Shown here piece by piece: positions 51,001 through 53,680 of a DNA stretch of 64,000 nt (within the stretch, counting starts at the first letter, position 1; each line of letters starts with the position of its first letter). The DNA comes from Gordius sp. MW1 (taxonomy: Eukaryota; Nematomorpha; Gordioida; Gordea; Gordiidae). The DNA lies in assembly GCA_964036665.1 (NCBI GenBank), contig OZ038530.1, forward strand, positions 21,970,001-22,034,000, in the 5' to 3' direction. A program made the position numbers and the translations under genes. Below the pieces are notes generated by a model, which saw nothing but the letters and a program-made list of their open reading frames with translations, had not been told where the DNA came from and ran no database searches.

Positions 51001-51501
51001 TTAAAATTTTCGAGAAAAAACTTAAAGTTTAAATATTATCAAATTAAGGTTGAATGTAAAGTATCCGAATGACAAATCGTATAATACATAAAATATAAAG
51101 TAGTTCATGTCACATAAGAATAAAGTAAGATTACAATGAATTCAGAGATAATATATCTAATTAGAGCTGGCTCAAAATTTCCCTATAAAAGCACTTAACA
51201 CCATTAAAATTTCCCTGACTCATAATAGCACTTAACACCAACGATATATTCAATAATCATAGCAAAATAAAGTAAAATTCGATTAAATATTTCATTATTA
51301 ACCCACGGTAGACCGGGGTAAAAAAGTACAAATTTTAAAATAATCCCAGTCAGAAAAACGATGTAAAGCACGAGCGTCAAAGTGGTTAGAGCGTTAAAAA
51401 GCGCTGCAAAGCTTACTCATGAGAAGGAGCGAGCGTAAATAATGAATGCGCCAAAACCGAAAAATTTGCCCGGACATGATGGAGGAATATGAACGAATCA
51501 T
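8752..51501 (-). CDS. PIEZO: Piezo mechanosensitive cation channel, complete gene, 49 coding exons
   Basis: Trimeric plasma-membrane channel opened by membrane tension. Exons, 5' to 3' on the minus strand, run from 51417-51501 to 8752-9004 and are listed individually; the sum is 7743 nt, 2580 residues plus stop, in the usual Piezo range of about 2500-2800. All 48 junctions keep phase. Landmarks: N-terminal [14 protein letters not shown]; blade repeats with [26 protein letters not shown] and RSELVCYF segments; the beam coiled coil [14 protein letters not shown] (exon 27); the latch-like acidic [17 protein letters not shown] (exon 29); RAPNG-like [15 protein letters not shown] and EDIYASIF before the outer helix; the cap in exons 44-48; inner pore helix [16 protein letters not shown]-terminal [14 protein letters not shown]. 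One internal exon is duplicated (see exons 42a and 42b). The start is ATG at 51501 or the in-frame ATG at 51477. The gene is convergent with RAD54. Confidence 0.95.
9892..10157. mobile_element. Family A mini-element, long copy
   Basis: ATTGTTGTACGGCTGGGTTC start and CCAAACAAACCCAGCC end before a C10 run; contains two rounds of the GGTCGAC/GACCAAAG palindrome. Confidence 0.7.
10208..10403 (-). CDS. PIEZO: Piezo exon 48 (cap)
   Basis: Phases 1 to 2. Encodes [20 protein letters not shown], and [18 protein letters not shown], leading into the inner helix. Confidence 0.92.
10470..10628. mobile_element. Family A mini-element, left end truncated
   Basis: Starts inside GTTTTGGTCGACCTTTGG and ends CAGCCAATTTTACAGCACT, in the intron before Piezo exon 48. 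Confidence 0.7.
10903..11061. mobile_element. Family B hAT-like mini-element
   Basis: CACGGGCGTACCCAGCATTG to CGGCTACGGCCATG, flanked by TCAATAGG and TCGATAGG (7 of 8). Confidence 0.8.
11090..11169 (-). CDS. PIEZO: Piezo exon 47 (cap)
   Basis: 80 nt, phases 2 to 1. Encodes [20 protein letters not shown], equivalent to VVIPNLFPKYIRAPNGPE. A family B element starts 28 nt beyond its 5' splice site. Confidence 0.92.
11257..11385 (-). CDS. PIEZO: Piezo exon 46 (cap)
   Basis: Phases 2 to 2. Encodes [20 protein letters not shown], equivalent to MLALAPNSTARRQLASLLEG. Confidence 0.93.
11579..11797. mobile_element. Family B mini-element
   Basis: ATGGGCATAGCAAGGGGGTG to ACCTCCTAGCTACGCCTACG with an internal G-tract/C-tract inverted repeat. 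Confidence 0.7.
11847..12016 (-). CDS. PIEZO: Piezo exon 45 (cap)
   Basis: Phase 0 to 2. Encodes [20 protein letters not shown] and MKMRWSFTR, equivalent to EGSSGALWRISPPSRAQM...FTWNFQR. Confidence 0.94.
12190..12335. mobile_element. Family B mini-element remnant
   Basis: C-tract, TTTAAATCCAAAAATTCC core and second C-tract, without clear termini. Confidence 0.5.
12434..12526 (-). CDS. PIEZO: Piezo exon 44 (cap)
   Basis: 93 nt, phase 0 to 0. Encodes [20 protein letters not shown], equivalent to PLFTMSAQQPSIIPFTAQAY, the start of the extracellular cap. Confidence 0.93.
12924..13109 (-). CDS. PIEZO: Piezo exon 43 (outer pore helix)
   Basis: Phase 0 to 0. Encodes [30 protein letters not shown] and ISIAGYE, matching KYGMGGLIILFLIAIIWFPL. 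Confidence 0.95.
13676..13823 (-). CDS. PIEZO: Piezo exon 42b (alternative copy of duplicated exon)
   Basis: 148 nt, phases 2 to 0, acceptor CCTAG, donor GTAAAA. Encodes [38 protein letters not shown] and LKCYRQAEL. 30 of 49 complete codons match exon 42a in amino acid; both splice sites and the frame are intact, so it looks functional rather than decayed. Confidence 0.92.
14345..14492 (-). CDS. PIEZO: Piezo exon 42a (upstream copy of duplicated exon)
   Basis: 148 nt, phases 2 to 0, acceptor CACAG, donor GTAAGG. Encodes [38 protein letters not shown] and LKCWRKIET, aligned to the anchor segment of mouse Piezo1 just before the outer helix. Closest of the two copies to vertebrate sequence ([16 protein letters not shown]). 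Same length and phases as exon 42b, so the two cannot both be included without shifting the frame. Confidence 0.93.
14531..14658. mobile_element. Family A mini-element
   Basis: TTGTTTTGTCGACCGTTGC to CAGCCGTTTTTACAACACT, 38 nt upstream of Piezo exon 42a. Confidence 0.7.
15117..15262 (-). CDS. PIEZO: Piezo exon 41
   Basis: Phase 0 to 2. Encodes [37 protein letters not shown]. Ends in GC, so joining to either exon 42a (C) or 42b (A) gives alanine. Confidence 0.94.
15309..15424. mobile_element. Family A mini-element, short copy
   Basis: AGTGTCGTAAAAACGGCTGG to CCAACCCTTTTTACAACACT; flanks AGCAAAAGAT and AGGAAAAGCC agree at 7 of 10. Confidence 0.8.
15714..15960 (-). CDS. PIEZO: Piezo exon 40
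   Basis: Phase 2 to 0. Encodes [33 protein letters not shown] and [14 protein letters not shown], the FLVMLLIQF...HLWMFFILPAVTER landmark. Confidence 0.95.
15999..16160. mobile_element. Family B mini-element
   Basis: G-tract AGGGAGGGGCGGCTGCCCC near the left end and CTGGCTACGTCCATG at the right, about 40 nt upstream of Piezo exon 40. Confidence 0.7.
16473..16681 (-). CDS. PIEZO: Piezo exon 39
   Basis: Phase 0 to 2. Encodes [20 protein letters not shown] and [14 protein letters not shown], the FFHDILHTKYRAATDVYALM...IIIIFGFW landmark. Confidence 0.92.
16740..17512. repeat. Diverged tandem array of about 160-bp units
   Basis: At least four units sharing TGATTAAATTTCATAATTTC, AAATTTCCCTTCATTATTAA, AGTATAAACTATTTTTGCAG and CACTTTGATTTTTGGCTTGT. 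The array fills almost all of Piezo intron 38. Confidence 0.8.
17526..17593 (-). CDS. PIEZO: Piezo exon 38
   Basis: 68 nt, phase 1 to 0, donor GTTATA. Encodes [20 protein letters not shown], an acidic linker, placed by phase and composition. Confidence 0.72.
17933..18089 (-). CDS. PIEZO: Piezo exon 37
   Basis: Phase 0 to 1. Begins SLGLWKD, continuing FFHRSILK of exon 36, then a hydrophilic linker ([14 protein letters not shown]). Confidence 0.85.
18521..18694 (-). CDS. PIEZO: Piezo exon 36
   Basis: Phase 0 to 0. Encodes [35 protein letters not shown] and [10 protein letters not shown] family A element starts 16 nt upstream of its 3' splice junction. Confidence 0.95.
18710..18875. mobile_element. 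Family A mini-element
   Basis: AGTGTTGTAAAAGCGGCTGG start; right end lost after GTTTAGTCGAC. Begins 16 nt from the Piezo exon 36 boundary. Confidence 0.75.
18966..19040 (+). repeat. Family C repeat, 5' fragment
   Basis: TTGCTAAGCAATTTATGAG, GGTTGTCCGTCCGTCCTGTC and AACTTGTAATTTTTC. Confidence 0.6.
19712..19942 (-). repeat. Family C repeat
   Basis: Reverse copy: GGGTGAGGTCGAAAAAATT, GTCTTTTACAGATGTCCACA, TTTCCACGGCATAATTATTG and GGACGGACGGACAACCAAAA-like blocks. Confidence 0.65.
19969..20224 (-). CDS. PIEZO: Piezo exon 35
   Basis: Phase 2 to 0. Encodes [39 protein letters not shown] and TLITYVE, the HSELLCYFIIILNH...[11 protein letters not shown] landmark. Confidence 0.95.
20268..20379. mobile_element. 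Family B mini-element, deleted copy
   Basis: CATGGGCGTCTAAATCC to CTGGCTACGCTCATG, lacking the left G-tract; 44 nt upstream of Piezo exon 35. Confidence 0.65.
20890..20934 (-). CDS. PIEZO: Piezo exon 34 (45-nt micro-exon)
   Basis: Phases 2 to 2 and a multiple of three, so it is skippable. Acceptor TTTTTGCAG, donor GTATGA. Encodes [14 protein letters not shown], an acidic linker. The preceding intron (20935-23397) is among the longest in the gene and mostly transposon. Confidence 0.7.
21173..21431. mobile_element. Family D hAT-like mini-element, diverged
   Basis: CATAGACTAATAGACAGCTC to CAATTAGTCTATG; flanks AATGCGAC and CATGCGAC (7 of 8). Holds internal inverted CCGCCATTTTGATAAGTG / CACTTATCAAAATGGC. 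Confidence 0.75.
21770..23360. mobile_element. Composite non-autonomous element with TACA tail
   Basis: Opens with CTAGCTGTGCCCGGCCAAGC, a phrase like those found at the ends of widespread invertebrate non-autonomous elements, and closes with ACATACATACATACACTTTA then TATATATAGAT. The block AAAAGCTATTTTACCCCTGG followed by TTTCGCGCGAATCGGGCC occurs three times (about 22400, 22550 and 23235). Occupies most of Piezo intron 33. Confidence 0.6.
22862..23075. repeat. Tandem repeat, about 60-bp unit, roughly 3.5 copies
   Basis: Units contain ATAAATTTTATGTTGTC, TTGTCACCGTTAAGAAAAG and ATGACGTTTAAGAAATTTAA; first and last units lack the TTG between two GTC motifs. Confidence 0.85.
23398..23474 (-). 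CDS. PIEZO: Piezo exon 33
   Basis: 77 nt, phase 0 to 2. Encodes [20 protein letters not shown], a cytoplasmic linker; supported by phase on both sides. Confidence 0.75.
23683..23846 (-). CDS. PIEZO: Piezo exon 32
   Basis: Phase 1 to 0. Encodes [32 protein letters not shown] and [10 protein letters not shown], matching the ALVDELTRWLQEFTRHH...YLL region. Confidence 0.88.
23930..24172 (-). repeat. Family C repeat, left arm of inverted pair
   Basis: Reverse copy with GGGCTCGGGCGAGGTCG and GTTTCCACGGCGCAATTATT; faces the forward copy at 24290-24485. Confidence 0.65.
24290..24485 (+). repeat. Family C repeat, right arm of inverted pair
   Basis: Forward copy: TTGCTATGCAAATTATGAGC, AATTACGCCGTGGAAACTTG, ACGGGTTTTTAATGGCTGTG and CGCAAATAGACTAACTAATG. 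Confidence 0.65.
24595..24703 (-). CDS. PIEZO: Piezo exon 31
   Basis: Phase 0 to 1, donor GTTTAA. Encodes an acidic linker [16 protein letters not shown] and [14 protein letters not shown]. Placed mainly by phase and splice sites. Confidence 0.75.
24912..24934. repeat. (CA)n microsatellite
   Basis: About eleven CA units in Piezo intron 30. Confidence 0.9.
25410..25595 (-). CDS. PIEZO: Piezo exon 30
   Basis: Phase 0 to 0, 186 nt. Encodes [10 protein letters not shown] then a Glu/Lys-rich intracellular linker ([22 protein letters not shown]). Confidence 0.85.
25740..25902. mobile_element. Family A mini-element
   Basis: AGTGTTGTAAATAGACCCGA to CCAGGTCTTTTAAAACACT; an early-diverged subtype like 4309-4451. 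Confidence 0.75.
26080..26215. repeat. Family G (GGGTCGGGT-type) patch
   Basis: ACCCGACTCGACTTGAAAGC, GGATCGGGTTTCGGG and a terminal CCCGTGCAGAG followed by G10, next to the Piezo exon 29 donor. Confidence 0.55.
26229..26359 (-). CDS. PIEZO: Piezo exon 29 (latch region)
   Basis: Phase 1 to 0. Encodes [19 protein letters not shown], aligning with HSGDYFLFESDSEEEE, the lateral plug/latch region of mouse Piezo1. A GC-rich repeat with a G10 run ends about 10 nt beyond its 5' splice site. Confidence 0.92.
26417..26604. mobile_element. Family A mini-element
   Basis: AGTGTTGTAAAAAGGCTGGC to CCGCGTTTTACAAACACT; flanks AGTGTAAAGT and AGTGCGAAGT (8 of 10). Confidence 0.8.
27540..27640. repeat. Family G-type GGCCC-rich patch
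   Basis: GGCCTCGGCTGGGCCTAGCC, ACGGGCCCGACCC and GGCCCGAGGC motifs, a GC island in intron just below Piezo exon 28. Confidence 0.5.
27696..27803 (-). CDS. PIEZO: Piezo exon 28
   Basis: Phases 1 to 1, 108 nt. Encodes a basic linker [11 protein letters not shown] and [11 protein letters not shown] between beam and latch. Confidence 0.83.
28350..28472. mobile_element. Family B hAT-like mini-element
   Basis: CATGGGCGTAGCCTG to GGGGCTAAGCCCATG, flanked by ATTCGACT and ATTTGACT (7 of 8). Confidence 0.8.
28524..28687 (-). CDS. PIEZO: Piezo exon 27 (beam helix)
   Basis: Phases 2 to 1. Encodes [13 protein letters not shown] and [19 protein letters not shown], a charged amphipathic helix matching the intracellular beam (EEKSLAQLKRQMERIRAKQE in vertebrates). 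Confidence 0.93.
29094..29256. mobile_element. Family A mini-element with perfect 10-bp target duplication
   Basis: AGGGTTGTGAAAACGGCTGA to CAGCCCTTTGTACGACACT, flanked on both sides by AAGTAAAATT (29084-29093 and 29257-29266). Confidence 0.9.
29282..29444 (-). CDS. PIEZO: Piezo exon 26
   Basis: Phases 1 to 2. Encodes [20 protein letters not shown] and the HYYLHV-like [18 protein letters not shown] family A element with a perfect 10-bp target duplication ends 25 nt after its 5' splice site. Confidence 0.94.
30034..30136 (-). CDS. PIEZO: Piezo exon 25
   Basis: Phase 0 to 1. Encodes [20 protein letters not shown], equivalent to QTGFCWVIQLFSLVCTVKG. Confidence 0.92.
30278..30335 (-). CDS. PIEZO: Piezo exon 24
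   Basis: 58 nt, phase 2 to 0. Encodes [19 protein letters not shown], equivalent to WDCLILYNVTVIISKNMLS. Confidence 0.92.
30588..30773 (-). CDS. PIEZO: Piezo exon 23
   Basis: Phases 2 to 2, donor GTAAGT. Encodes [38 protein letters not shown] and [10 protein letters not shown]. Confidence 0.94.
30919..31026. mobile_element. Family A mini-element, internally deleted
   Basis: AGTGTTGG joined directly to the ACCAAGACTAAC block; right end ACCCCTTTTTACAACACT. Confidence 0.65.
31544..31704. mobile_element. Family B hAT-like mini-element
   Basis: CATGGGCGTAGCTAGCATTG to CTTGCCCACGCCCTTG, flanked by TTTCTAAT and TTTATAAT (7 of 8). Confidence 0.82.
31859..32024 (-). CDS. PIEZO: Piezo exon 22
   Basis: Phases 1 to 2, donor GTTAAT. 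Encodes [18 protein letters not shown] and DFVTYTR, matching FLLLLCASQQWQVF and IHCRSYLD. Confidence 0.88.
32345..32475. repeat. Family J repeat, half copy
   Basis: ACCGGCAAACTGTTTACAGA, GGTGAACACAAATGTATTTT and CCCCTATACGTCAAGTTTTT; the same blocks occur in both orientations at 49957-50255. Confidence 0.7.
32720..32812 (-). CDS. PIEZO: Piezo exon 21
   Basis: Phases 1 to 1. Encodes [20 protein letters not shown], the DYPWR...IKWLYLPDF motif. Confidence 0.93.
32904..33046. mobile_element. Family A mini-element abutting Piezo exon 20 donor
   Basis: Left end degraded; right end AACCCAGGCGCCGTTTTCAC followed by AAACCACT, stopping 9 nt after the exon 20 splice junction. Confidence 0.65.
33056..33257 (-). 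CDS. PIEZO: Piezo exon 20
   Basis: Phase 0 to 1. Encodes [40 protein letters not shown] and [16 protein letters not shown] family A element ends 9 nt after its 5' splice site. Confidence 0.93.
33325..33950. repeat. Family G GGGCTCGGGTCGGG-type repeat, split by AT-rich DNA
   Basis: GACCTGCACGGGCCCGATCG and CCTCGGGCTTGGGTAGGGCC at the left; GGGTCGGGCTCGGGTCGGGC and CAGGGGTCTAG at the right. Confidence 0.5.
33946..34155 (+). mobile_element. Non-LTR retrotransposon 3' fragment
   Basis: Shares GGCATATACTAAGAAGGGA, GGAAGAGGACGACC and GACATGGCACTTACCCGATC with the better copy at 40148-40545; both fit the GRPRVTWK...D C-terminal region of reverse transcriptases. Confidence 0.65.
34876..35076 (-). 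CDS. PIEZO: Piezo exon 19
   Basis: Phase 0 to 0. Encodes [30 protein letters not shown] and [17 protein letters not shown], the LKYFINFFFYKFGLE landmark. Confidence 0.92.
35104..35244. mobile_element. Family B mini-element
   Basis: CATGGGCGTGGCC, G9 tract, to TGCTAGCTACGCCCATG; begins 28 nt upstream of the Piezo exon 19 3' splice junction. Confidence 0.75.
35245..36057. other. Piezo intron 18, AT-rich
   Basis: Beyond the family B copy only low-complexity A/T sequence, including two related blocks near 35775-35870 and 35925-36010 that share ATTACAAGTTTAAAAATC-like text. No gene seen. Confidence 0.6.
36058..36141 (-). CDS. PIEZO: Piezo exon 18
   Basis: 84 nt, phase 0 to 0. Encodes an extracellular loop with [18 protein letters not shown], equivalent to PANWFGVRK...LGYIQN. 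Confidence 0.88.
36281..36454 (-). CDS. PIEZO: Piezo exon 17
   Basis: Phase 0 to 0. Encodes [20 protein letters not shown] and the helix [17 protein letters not shown], then TNCT. Confidence 0.9.
36987..37144 (-). CDS. PIEZO: Piezo exon 16
   Basis: Phase 1 to 0. Encodes [20 protein letters not shown], the LELHVFKLVALYTVW block. Confidence 0.9.
37260..37348. mobile_element. Family A mini-element, short copy
   Basis: AGTTTCGTAAAAACGGCTAG to TATTTTTGCAACACT, flanked by TGTATGATGT and AATATGATGT (8 of 10). Confidence 0.8.
37588..37649 (-). CDS. PIEZO: Piezo exon 15
   Basis: 62-nt exon, phases 2 to 1. Encodes [20 protein letters not shown], a short charged linker. Confidence 0.82.
37748..37891 (-). 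CDS. PIEZO: Piezo exon 14
   Basis: Phases 2 to 2, 144 nt. Encodes [19 protein letters not shown] and [14 protein letters not shown]. Donor GTTTAA is weak but is needed for phase. Confidence 0.88.
38114..38262 (-). CDS. PIEZO: Piezo exon 13
   Basis: Phase 0 to 2. Encodes [20 protein letters not shown] and [14 protein letters not shown], the YTFQFQDFPAYWRN landmark. Confidence 0.93.
38535..38974. mobile_element. Family D hAT-like element with perfect 8-bp target duplication
   Basis: CATAGACTAGATAGACTGCT to AGCAGTCTATGTAGTCTATG, 440 bp, flanked on both sides by ATTTTGCT (38527-38534 and 38975-38982). No coding capacity. Confidence 0.9.
39115..39287 (-). CDS. PIEZO: Piezo exon 12
   Basis: Phase 1 to 0, donor GTAAGT. 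Encodes [19 protein letters not shown] and [19 protein letters not shown]. Confidence 0.92.
40148..40545 (+). mobile_element. Non-LTR retrotransposon 3' fragment interrupted by a family A element
   Basis: Reads [30 protein letters not shown] and INQDMAL, then, after the insertion at 40312-40473, GSRWMIP and NPTTV. This resembles the degenerate C-terminal end of invertebrate LINE reverse transcriptases. Inactive. Confidence 0.75.
40312..40473. mobile_element. Family A mini-element nested in LINE fragment, perfect 10-bp duplication
   Basis: AGCGTTACGGCTGGG to CAGCCGTTTTTACAACACT with ACATGGCACT on both sides (40302-40311 and 40474-40483). Confidence 0.92.
40588..40725. repeat. Family G GGGTCGGGT-type repeat
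   Basis: CCCGAACCCGACCC, CATTTCAAAATTCC and GGGTCGGGTCGGGTTTCGGG followed by GTGACCCGTGC. Confidence 0.6.
40852..41085 (-). CDS. PIEZO: Piezo exon 11
   Basis: Phases 1 to 1. Encodes [20 protein letters not shown] and [11 protein letters not shown], equivalent to the LTFWLLLRQFVKEK segment, then a cytoplasmic loop. Confidence 0.9.
41130..41390. mobile_element. Small palindromic element with CGTCTTAATACGCGAT termini
   Basis: GCGTCTTAATACGCGATTTT near the left and ATCGCATATTAAGACGGG near the right form an imperfect inverted repeat. No duplication identified. Confidence 0.5.
41430..41700 (+). repeat. Family C repeat
   Basis: ATGGCTATGAAATTCGTGGG, TTGCGCCGTGCAAACTTATA, GACTTTTATTTTGCTTTCGC and TTTTTCGACCTCGCCCGAGC. 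Confidence 0.7.
42011..42058 (+). repeat. Family C repeat, 5' fragment
   Basis: CTATGCAATTTATCGGCTCG and TTATCGGTCCGTCCTGTC only. Confidence 0.6.
42112..42298. mobile_element. Family A mini-element
   Basis: ACTATCGTAAAACGGCTGGG to CAACCCCTTTGCACAACACT, flanked by ATTCACAATT and AGTCACAATG (8 of 10); ends 22 nt from the Piezo exon 10 donor. Confidence 0.8.
42321..42510 (-). CDS. PIEZO: Piezo exon 10
   Basis: Phase 0 to 1. Encodes [20 protein letters not shown] and [20 protein letters not shown], among the most conserved blade sequences. Confidence 0.93.
42511..43476. other. Piezo intron 9
   Basis: AT-rich sequence up to about 43140, then a family A element ending 9 nt from the exon 9 junction. 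No gene-like frame. Confidence 0.65.
43142..43467. mobile_element. Family A mini-element with internal tandem duplication
   Basis: AGTGTGGTAAAAATGGGGCT to CAGCCCCGTTTTTAAAACACT. Carries a unit of about 98 bp twice (from about 43205 and 43303), sharing TTGGACACTGGGAAGTATTA and GAATGATCATTATGTATATA. Confidence 0.8.
43477..43806 (-). CDS. PIEZO: Piezo exon 9
   Basis: Phase 0 to 0, 330 nt, frame-neutral. Polar N-, S- and P-rich linker followed by [16 protein letters not shown], which joins the conserved WAITYHSW in exon 10. Both splice sites lie within 10 nt of mini-transposons. Confidence 0.88.
43814..43991. mobile_element. Family B hAT-like element whose target duplication contains a splice acceptor
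   Basis: CAGGGGGCGTAGTCAG to CCCTGGCTACGCTAATG with a G16 run; GCTATATG on both sides (43806-43813 and 43992-43999). The left duplication holds the AG acceptor of Piezo exon 9. Confidence 0.9.
44084..44262. mobile_element. Family B mini-element
   Basis: CATGGGCGTAGCTAAGG, G13 run, to CAATTCTGGCTAAGCCACGG. Confidence 0.7.
44567..44659 (-). CDS. PIEZO: Piezo exon 8
   Basis: Phase 0 to 0, 93 nt, so it can be skipped without a frameshift. Encodes a hydrophilic intracellular linker ([10 protein letters not shown] through KRSPGESSK) with no family-wide conservation. Confidence 0.75.
44847..45764. mobile_element. Family D element carrying extra inserted DNA
   Basis: GTAGACTAGATAGACTGCTC to GCCGTCTATCTAGTATATGG, about twice the 440-bp length of 38535-38974. 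The extra part includes two C-tracts and three CATACGTGCACCAT-like units (about 45125-45225). Confidence 0.65.
45125..45225. repeat. Short tandem repeat, about 45-bp unit
   Basis: Three units of CATACGTGCACCATTT then ATCAATCGATACGCACTCAC. Confidence 0.8.
45892..46042 (-). CDS. PIEZO: Piezo exon 7
   Basis: Phases 2 to 0, donor GTAATT. Encodes [13 protein letters not shown] and [14 protein letters not shown], the VLGL...TNC segment and following helix. Confidence 0.85.
46300..46380 (-). repeat. Family C repeat, 3' fragment
   Basis: AAATAAAGGTAATCAATCAG and TATTTGGGCTCGGGCGAGG in reverse orientation. Confidence 0.55.
46846..47131 (-). CDS. PIEZO: Piezo exon 6
   Basis: Phases 1 to 2, donor GTACAC. 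Encodes [14 protein letters not shown], a Ser/Thr/Ala-rich loop, then [14 protein letters not shown] and PPDELLAR, matching the CLYCYQ...LPP region of other Piezos. Markedly more GC-rich than its surroundings. Confidence 0.88.
47771..47998 (-). CDS. PIEZO: Piezo exon 5
   Basis: Phases 1 to 1, donor GTATGT. Encodes a basic/polar loop (PSRRRSS) and the helix [20 protein letters not shown]. Confidence 0.88.
48424..48741 (-). CDS. PIEZO: Piezo exon 4
   Basis: Phases 1 to 1. Encodes [20 protein letters not shown], a hydrophobic helix [15 protein letters not shown], then a polar loop ending SRPPA. A family B mini-element lies 40 nt upstream of its 3' splice site. Confidence 0.88.
48781..48961. mobile_element. 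Family B mini-element
   Basis: CATGGGCGTAGCCAAG to CCCTGGCTACGCCCATG with G-tracts; flanks ATAAAAAC and ATACCAAC agree at 6 of 8. Confidence 0.75.
49077..49330 (+). repeat. Family C repeat, most complete copy
   Basis: TTGCTATGCAATTTATAGTC, TCCTGTCCTGTCCAACTTAT, GGGTTTTTAATGGCTGTGGA, GACTTTTATTTTGCTTTCGC and a terminal TTTCCTTTATTAATTT. No inverted termini or coding capacity seen. Confidence 0.7.
49520..49614. mobile_element. Family B mini-element, right-end fragment
   Basis: ATCATTTTGCCCCTGCC, C10 tract and CAATCCTGACTACGCTCATG. Confidence 0.6.
49694..49813 (-). CDS. PIEZO: Piezo exon 3
   Basis: Acceptor CTCAG, donor GTAAGC, phases 1 to 1. Encodes [12 protein letters not shown] and [11 protein letters not shown]; the GHTGR motif is characteristic of the N-terminal Piezo blade. 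Confidence 0.9.
49957..50255. repeat. Family J palindromic repeat
   Basis: Left arm GACAAACTGTTTACAGATTT and GGTGAACACAAATGTATTTT; right arm AACACATTTGTGTACAACG and CTGCAAACGGTTCGCCGGTT, an imperfect inverted repeat of about 120 bp per arm. Confidence 0.75.
50589..50684 (-). CDS. PIEZO: Piezo exon 2
   Basis: Phases 1 to 1; donor GTAAAT. Encodes [20 protein letters not shown] and [11 protein letters not shown], matching the LRFSGLSLVYLLFLLLLPW segment of vertebrate PIEZO1. Confidence 0.9.
50685..51416. other. Piezo intron 1
   Basis: AT-rich, with GCG/CGCT-rich motifs near the exon 1 end; no repeat family or open frame recognised. Confidence 0.55.
51417..51501 (-). CDS. PIEZO: Piezo exon 1
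   Basis: Donor A/GTAAGC at 51416, phase 1. Encodes [14 protein letters not shown], aligning with the first helix of other Piezos. Two in-frame ATGs, at 51501 and 51477; the frame stays open upstream to a CAG acceptor-like site at about 51567, so a longer 5' part is possible. Confidence 0.7.
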
Positions 51502-51714
51502 GCTGAAAAGCGCCAAAGATGTCAAGGAATGACGCTCTAGGCGCTTCAGCTCGCCGTAAAGCGCTGCAATTTTCGCTACTACGATTCAATTTTAAATAGG
51601 GGTGGGGGCGCTTCAAAAATTTTCGAGCTTTTTCAAAAAAAAATGCAGAAATTTGGACATAAGCAATAAGCGATGCAACTAAATGACCAATTCCCGAGTA
51701 CGAACATATGGAAT

Positions 51715-51744
<30 letters not shown>
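51715..51744. repeat. (G)30 homopolymer
   Basis: Thirty consecutive G on the plus strand, about 200 bp 5' of the Piezo start codon; C30 on the Piezo sense strand. Length may be unreliable in the assembly. Confidence 0.9.
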
Positions 51745-51745
<1 letters not shown>

Positions 51746-52728
51746 AAAGGGGAAAAAATCAATTATTACGACCAATAAAATCCACAGCGTTAAGCGTTCT
51801 TGAACTCATGGAGATGCCCAGCTGAAATTAAACTCAAAATCTTTAATGGAAAGGTTTATGGTGTATAAAATGCGAACGTAGCTATTTTTATTAAAGGCGT
51901 TGATCAATAATAGAGGCTTGTTTATGGGTCAGGTAAGTAGCGCGAGGAAGATGTGGGTCGCTAATGAGAAAGTAATTAGAGGTGTGAGGATTAAATGCGG
52001 GTGCGTCGAGCTTCAAACTGCAGAGGTTTGGGCTTTAATAGCGTCAAAAAACGCTGAAACTTAAGGGCTAAGAGCGTTAAATTAAGCTGAGGTCAAGATG
52101 AGAAAACCTGAAATCGTAAAGTAATATTAATAAAAATGTTTGGAGAGCGGGATAATACATAACAGAGTATTCAAATAATAAAAAGGTTAAGTATGATAGA
52201 GTAACTAAGGAAGCTTTAAAAAAAGTTGTAATATTTCAAGACTACCCTTTAAAAACCTATTATATTATATAAAAAATATTGAATTATTTTTCAAAAAAAC
52301 TTCAAATTAACAGTAAGTAAAAATATATTCATAAATATTAAAAAAAATTAAGATATGATTGAAAACATTAAAATTTCGAAGTTTAAAATGTATTTCCTCA
52401 ACATTTATTGCAGATAAACGATAATAATTAATAGGATAATAAATATAATATCTATAAAAACGATATAAATGGAGGCATCCCCATAATATTATTCATCATT
52501 CCCATTACTACCTACCAGGCATGTGTATGTCCTGAGAATCAATTTCAAATCTTAAAATCAATAATAATTCCGCCACTTCTAAATCTATTCAAGGCTTACT
52601 ACATCCAAGGTCAATTTACACGCGAATTATTACAAAGGAATTGAATGTAAAACAATAAAACTAGTTTTATAGAACTCATATTATATGGTGTTTGTTATTT
52701 TATTTTAAATGGTTAATAAGTCATGATT

Positions 52729-52905
52729 AGTGTTGTAAAAACAGCTGGGATTTGATTGGTCGACCTTTCGTTTTACTAAGACTAACGGCCGGCTCTGGTC
52801 TGTTTTCCAAATTTCGACCAAGCCTAGAGGTCGACTAAGAAAATGAGACCAAAAAACCTTTGATTTGTTTATGTTTAGTCGACCCCTAGCCGTTTTTACA
52901 ATAGT
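52729..52905. mobile_element. Family A mini-element
   Basis: AGTGTTGTAAAAACAGCTGG to AGCCGTTTTTACAATAGT, flanked by AGTCATGATT and AGTCACGATT (9 of 10). Confidence 0.85.
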
Positions 52906-53680
52906 AGTCACGATTTAAAAGAGTTTAGGGTCGGGCATTTTTGAGCCATTTTGGGCAGCAAAACGTATACAAGCCCCGACTTTAAACTGATTTTAGAAGC
53001 CAGCTTAAAGTCAAGATTTATATGAAATGTCTCATTTCAGTACTTATTATCGTGGAGTTGATGTGTGACCGCATTTACGCGCCATTTTGAAATGTACACC
53101 GCTTGGCAAGCAAGCACCTTTTACGATATTTACGCGAATGTTACCCTCAAAACATGATCAATCGATAAAGCTATAATAAATATTGCGAATAATTTCTTAG
53201 CGCATATTTATTCTTATATCTCAACAATAAACTGATTTTCAATTTAATTTTTATCAAGGATTTAAATTTTAACTTTCTCATCTGTAATCATCGCCTAATT
53301 CAAAATACCCAATCCCCCCCCCCCTAAGAATATACAAAATAAATTTAATACATTAAGTTCCCATTTCCTTACATTTCTTTCCAATCAATTAATAATTAAA
53401 ATCCCGCAGGCCCTAATACAATTAATATAATTTGGCAGCCGAACCAGCTTAATACACAGCCTTTTAATCACATAAATTATTGATTTGTGTAACATATAAA
53501 ATATCGAACCCAATATTCGAACAAAAACACACTTTGCTTTTGGGGTCGAAGAGCTATGGTTTAATCTGGGATTACATTCAGACAACCTAAAAGCTTAAGA
53601 TACGGTTTTAATCAAGAAGTAGTTTAATTGCAACATAAGAATAAGTCATTCTGCTGTAAACCATAAAATCTTTGGGCATG

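Noticed and set aside
51840..52110. Possible coding exon in the CGCT-rich stretch 5' of Piezo exon 1
   Set aside because: All three minus-strand frames have early stops; the best is about 30 codons with no proper donor. Untranslated or promoter sequence is more likely.
52502..52560. Possible 16-nt micro-exon GACATACACATGCCTG between CAG and GTAGGT, 5' of Piezo
   Set aside because: Too short to support without transcript evidence and no partner exon identified.
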